Shown here one piece after another: positions 32,601 to 34,503 of a DNA stretch of 34,503 nt. The position numbers and the translations under genes are program-made. The stretch covers positions 1 through 34,503 of the forward strand of contig JAFQEF010000113.1 in NCBI GenBank assembly GCA_017399165.1. The letters are read 5' to 3'. The DNA is from Akkermansia sp. Its GTDB lineage: Bacteria > Verrucomicrobiota > Verrucomicrobiia > Verrucomicrobiales > Akkermansiaceae. How positions within the stretch are numbered: position 1 is the first letter of the stretch; every line of letters starts with the position of its first letter. Below the pieces are notes generated by a model, which worked only from the letters and a program-made list of their open reading frames with translations, was not told the DNA's origin and did not search any database.

Positions 32601-34145
32601 ATGTTCTCACTGCTTTCCGACAAACTGGATGATGCCTTTCGAAAACTGCGGGGTCTGAGCAAGATCTCTGAGTCCAACATAGCTGAGGCTATGCGAGACA
32701 TTCGTATGGCTCTTTTGGATGCTGATGTGGAGTATTCCGTTGCTCGTGAGTTTATTGCATCTGTTAAAGAACAAGCCATGGGCGAAAAGGTTCTCAAAAC
32801 GGTAAAACCCGGCGAGCAGATTGTTAAGATTTTCCGCGATGAATTGGCGGCTCTCTTGGGTGGCGAGGCGGCAGAGTTGAACCTTACGCCACCTGCTCGT
32901 ATTCTTGTGGTTGGCCTCAACGGTGCCGGTAAAACAACTACCAGTGCCAAGCTGGCACGCCGCCTTAAAATGGAAGGCCGCAAGCCCCTGCTTGTTGCCT
33001 GTGACTTAATTCGCCCTGCCGCTATTGATCAGTTGGCTACCTTAGCCAAGCAGATTGAGGTACCCGTGTATACCCCCGATGCCACGGAGAAAGACGTAAT
33101 ACGGGTGGCTAAAGATGCTTTGCGTTGGGCAGATTCTCAAGAGCACGATGTTATCATTTTTGATACCGCCGGGCGGCAAGAGGTAGATGATGATTTGGTG
33201 GCAGAGCTGAAAAAATTAGCAAAATACCTTGAGCCACAGGAGGCTTTGTTGGTGGCAGATGCCGCCACCGGCCAGCAGGCTGTGCGTGTTGCCCAAACGT
33301 TTGATAAGGCCGTGGGCCTTACCGGTATCATCCTCACTAAGTTGGATGGCGATGCCCGTGGCGGTGCCGCCCTCTCCATGCGTGCCGTAACCGGCAAGCC
33401 CATTAAGTTTGTGGGCGAGGGCGAAAAGCTTGACCAGTTCGGTCACTTTGTACCCGTGCGCATGGCAGACCGCATTCTCGGCATGGGTGATATTGTCGGG
33501 CTGGTGGAAAAAGCGGCAGAGAAGCTGGACCAGGAATCCGCCATGAACTCCATGAACCGCATGATGAGCGGTGAGTTCAACTTTAACGACTTCTTGGGGC
33601 AAATGCGTATGATGCAAAAGCTCGGCCCGTTGGAGGGCCTGCTCAAGCTGATTCCCGGCTTCAACAAGCTTAGCAAGCAGTTGCCGGAGGGCGCCCTTGA
33701 CCCCAAGAAATTGAAGCGCATGGAGGCTATTGTGCTCTCTATGACCCCGGCAGAACGCGCCAATTATAAGCTCCTTATCCCCTCTCGCCGCCGCCGTATT
33801 GCCAAGGGCTCCGGTGTGTCGGAGATTGAGGTAAACCGCTTTATCAAGAACTTTAAGGATATGAAGGAAATGATGGGTGGCAAAGGCAAAATGGGCGGGC
33901 TCATGAAAGCTATGGGTGGCATGCAGGGGGGCATGCCTGCTAACATGCCTATGCCGCCGCAGGGCGCTGATGGCATGCCTGATATTAACGAGATGATGAA
34001 ATCCGGTAACATGCCCGATTTGTCCTCCATGTTCGGCCCCGGTGCCGGTATGCCCGATATGTCTCAACTGGCCGGTGGTCGCAAAAAGAAAGGCCCTATG
34101 AGCGGTGGCAATTTCTTGGGCGGCCTTTTCCGCCGCAGACGCTGA
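32601..34145 (+). CDS. ffh: Signal recognition particle protein Ffh (SRP54)
   Basis: A 514-residue protein. N-domain helices 1-90; G-domain G1 GLNGAGKTT (105-113, canonical GLQGSGKTT), DTAGRQ (188-193), TKLDGDARGG (246-255) and GVGEK-like FVGEGEK. The M-domain (about 300-430) includes GPLEGLLKLIPG and the RNA-binding RIAKGSG segment with S-G-x-S/GVS. It binds 4.5S RNA and nascent signal sequences and docks with FtsY. The last 80 residues are an unusually long Met/Gly/Pro-rich tail ending in KKK and RRRR, longer than E. coli Ffh (453). It is followed by no ribosomal gene (rpsP is a common neighbour elsewhere) but by repeat DNA. Confidence 0.95.
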   Translation: MFSLLSDKLDDAFRKLRGLSKISESNIAEAMRDIRMALLDADVEYSVAREFIASVKEQAMGEKVLKTVKPGEQIVKIFRDELAALLGGEAAELNLTPPARILVVGLNGAGKTTTSAKLARRLKMEGRKPLLVACDLIRPAAIDQLATLAKQIEVPVYTPDATEKDVIRVAKDALRWADSQEHDVIIFDTAGRQEVDDDLVAELKKLAKYLEPQEALLVADAATGQQAVRVAQTFDKAVGLTGIILTKLDGDARGGAALSMRAVTGKPIKFVGEGEKLDQFGHFVPVRMADRILGMGDIVGLVEKAAEKLDQESAMNSMNRMMSGEFNFNDFLGQMRMMQKLGPLEGLLKLIPGFNKLSKQLPEGALDPKKLKRMEAIVLSMTPAERANYKLLIPSRRRRIAKGSGVSEIEVNRFIKNFKDMKEMMGGKGKMGGLMKAMGGMQGGMPANMPMPPQGADGMPDINEMMKSGNMPDLSSMFGPGAGMPDMSQLAGGRKKKGPMSGGNFLGGLFRRRR

Positions 34146-34149
34146 TTTT

Positions 34150-34198
34150 TTACAAGTTGGGGACTTCTAAAAACCCGCCAAATGGCAATTTGTAGGGG
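34150..34198 (+). repeat. Further copy of the terminal repeat arm
   Basis: The segment ttctaaaaac..cgccaaatggcaatttgtagggg (about 34165-34198) matches the left arm of 1-437 (tctaaaaactcgataaatggtaatttgtagggg) with a few differences. It starts within 20 nt of the ffh stop. Confidence 0.8.
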
Positions 34199-34229
34199 TG
34201 GCGAGCCGCAGGCGAGCGGAATTTTGTAA

Positions 34230-34257
34230 GCCCCGCTCTGCGGGGCGTCATTTTATT
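34230..34257 (+). terminator. Hairpin terminator downstream of ffh
   Basis: A 7-bp stem, gccccgc (34230-34236) with gcggggc (34240-34246), and the T-rich tail gtcattttattt. It is nearly identical to the hairpin at 447-463, which also sits next to a repeat arm, so it may travel with the repeat family. Confidence 0.7.
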
Positions 34258-34260
34258 TAG

Positions 34261-34503
34261 CGAGTGGTGCAGCGAGCCAACGGCGAGCGAAACCACTCGA
34301 ACCGATAAATAAACACCGAACCCGTGAAACGGGTGATAGTTAAATTCGATTCCGAGTTGACCCCTATGCTTATGTGCTCAGATTTTCATAGCGTTTTTTT
34401 ATTATCTATCTCTATGGATTTTAACATGACTTAAGTGTCACCCGTTTCACGGGTTCCCTTTATAATTAATTAATTCGAGTGGTTGCGCCGCTGCGCGGCT
34501 CCA
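34261..34503. repeat. Structured repeat cluster, truncated by the window end
   Basis: This gene-free stretch holds three structures. First, cgagtggt (34261-34268) with accactcg (34292-34299), a hairpin enclosing gcgagc repeats. Second, a 19-bp inverted repeat, gaacccgtgaaacgggtga (34318-34336) with its complement at 34438-34456, flanking about 100 AT-rich bases; each copy is itself a cccgt..acggg hairpin. Third, cgagtggt again (34476-34483) followed by tgcgccgctgcgcggctcca, matching the gccgctgcgcggc block of the left repeat, cut by the window end. No gene is supported here. Confidence 0.7.

Noticed and set aside
33216..34067. 283-codon minus-strand frame opposite ffh
   Set aside because: His-rich shadow of the ffh coding sequence with no motif; ffh is certain.
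34150..34503. CRISPR array or integration site near ffh
   Set aside because: Repeats are inverted, of unequal length and without regular spacers; no cas or integrase gene is present.

Overview
This window looks like chromosomal DNA of a free-living or gut Gram-negative bacterium of roughly even base composition. The best guess is a Verrucomicrobiota member related to Akkermansia. That rests on a secreted GH110-type alpha-galactosidase (blood-group/mucin glycan chemistry), many lipoprotein or Sec signal peptides, and secreted enzymes carrying thioredoxin-like, transglutaminase-like and discoidin-like modules. No marker gene here fixes the taxonomy, so this is inference. The window is gene-dense: about 28 genes, one tRNA-Cys(GCA), no rRNA, no CRISPR and no transposase.

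Layout. Both ends (1-437 and 34150-34503) carry members of one family of structured GC-rich repeats. The left one is a near-complete imperfect palindrome of about 430 bp. Minus strand, 9085 to 854: a very tight block of USP, YmdB-like phosphoesterase, tRNA t6A dehydratase TcdA, an MmeI-like restriction-methylation fusion, GH110, a TrmH-family rRNA methyltransferase and a metallophosphoesterase, followed by a small AP2-like protein (538-804) and a terminator. Minus strand, 10934 to 9148: site-2 protease RseP with a small lipoprotein. 14935 to 11276: two secreted proteins (transglutaminase-like/F5-8C and thioredoxin-like). 16755 to 15037: MerR regulator with an MFS transporter. 19255 to 16873: DEAD-box helicase with a C_GCAxxG_C_C protein, separated by a run of ten C. 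20770 to 19326: two secreted proteins sharing a repeated unnamed module.

Plus strand from 20947: class III aminotransferase (ArgD-like), tRNA-Cys with promoter and terminator, and two small unknown ORFs. Minus strand again: FNT-family channel, M3 metallopeptidase, and a GYF-like/DUF4177 protein. Plus strand 26932-31585: CrcB-like fluoride channel, GT-C-like membrane protein, an unknown AT-richer membrane protein, a flavodoxin-fold quinone reductase and a metallo-beta-lactamase-fold protein. The MBL gene ends convergently, overlapping the stop of a two-domain retropepsin-like protease (minus). The window closes with ffh (SRP54) on the plus strand.

Two things run through the window. First, Shine-Dalgarno sequences are scarce. 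Good sigma70-like promoters (TTGACA-like, usually 17 bp, TAnnnT-like) sit so close to start codons that transcripts of ffh, the USP gene, the retropepsin gene and the M3 peptidase gene should begin at or within about 1 nt of the ATG, and several others within 3-7 nt. Leaderless mRNA may be a routine mode here. Second, housekeeping RNA-modification genes, a restriction-methylation enzyme and a mucin glycosidase share one apparent operon. All functional calls come from reading motifs by eye; no database search was run.
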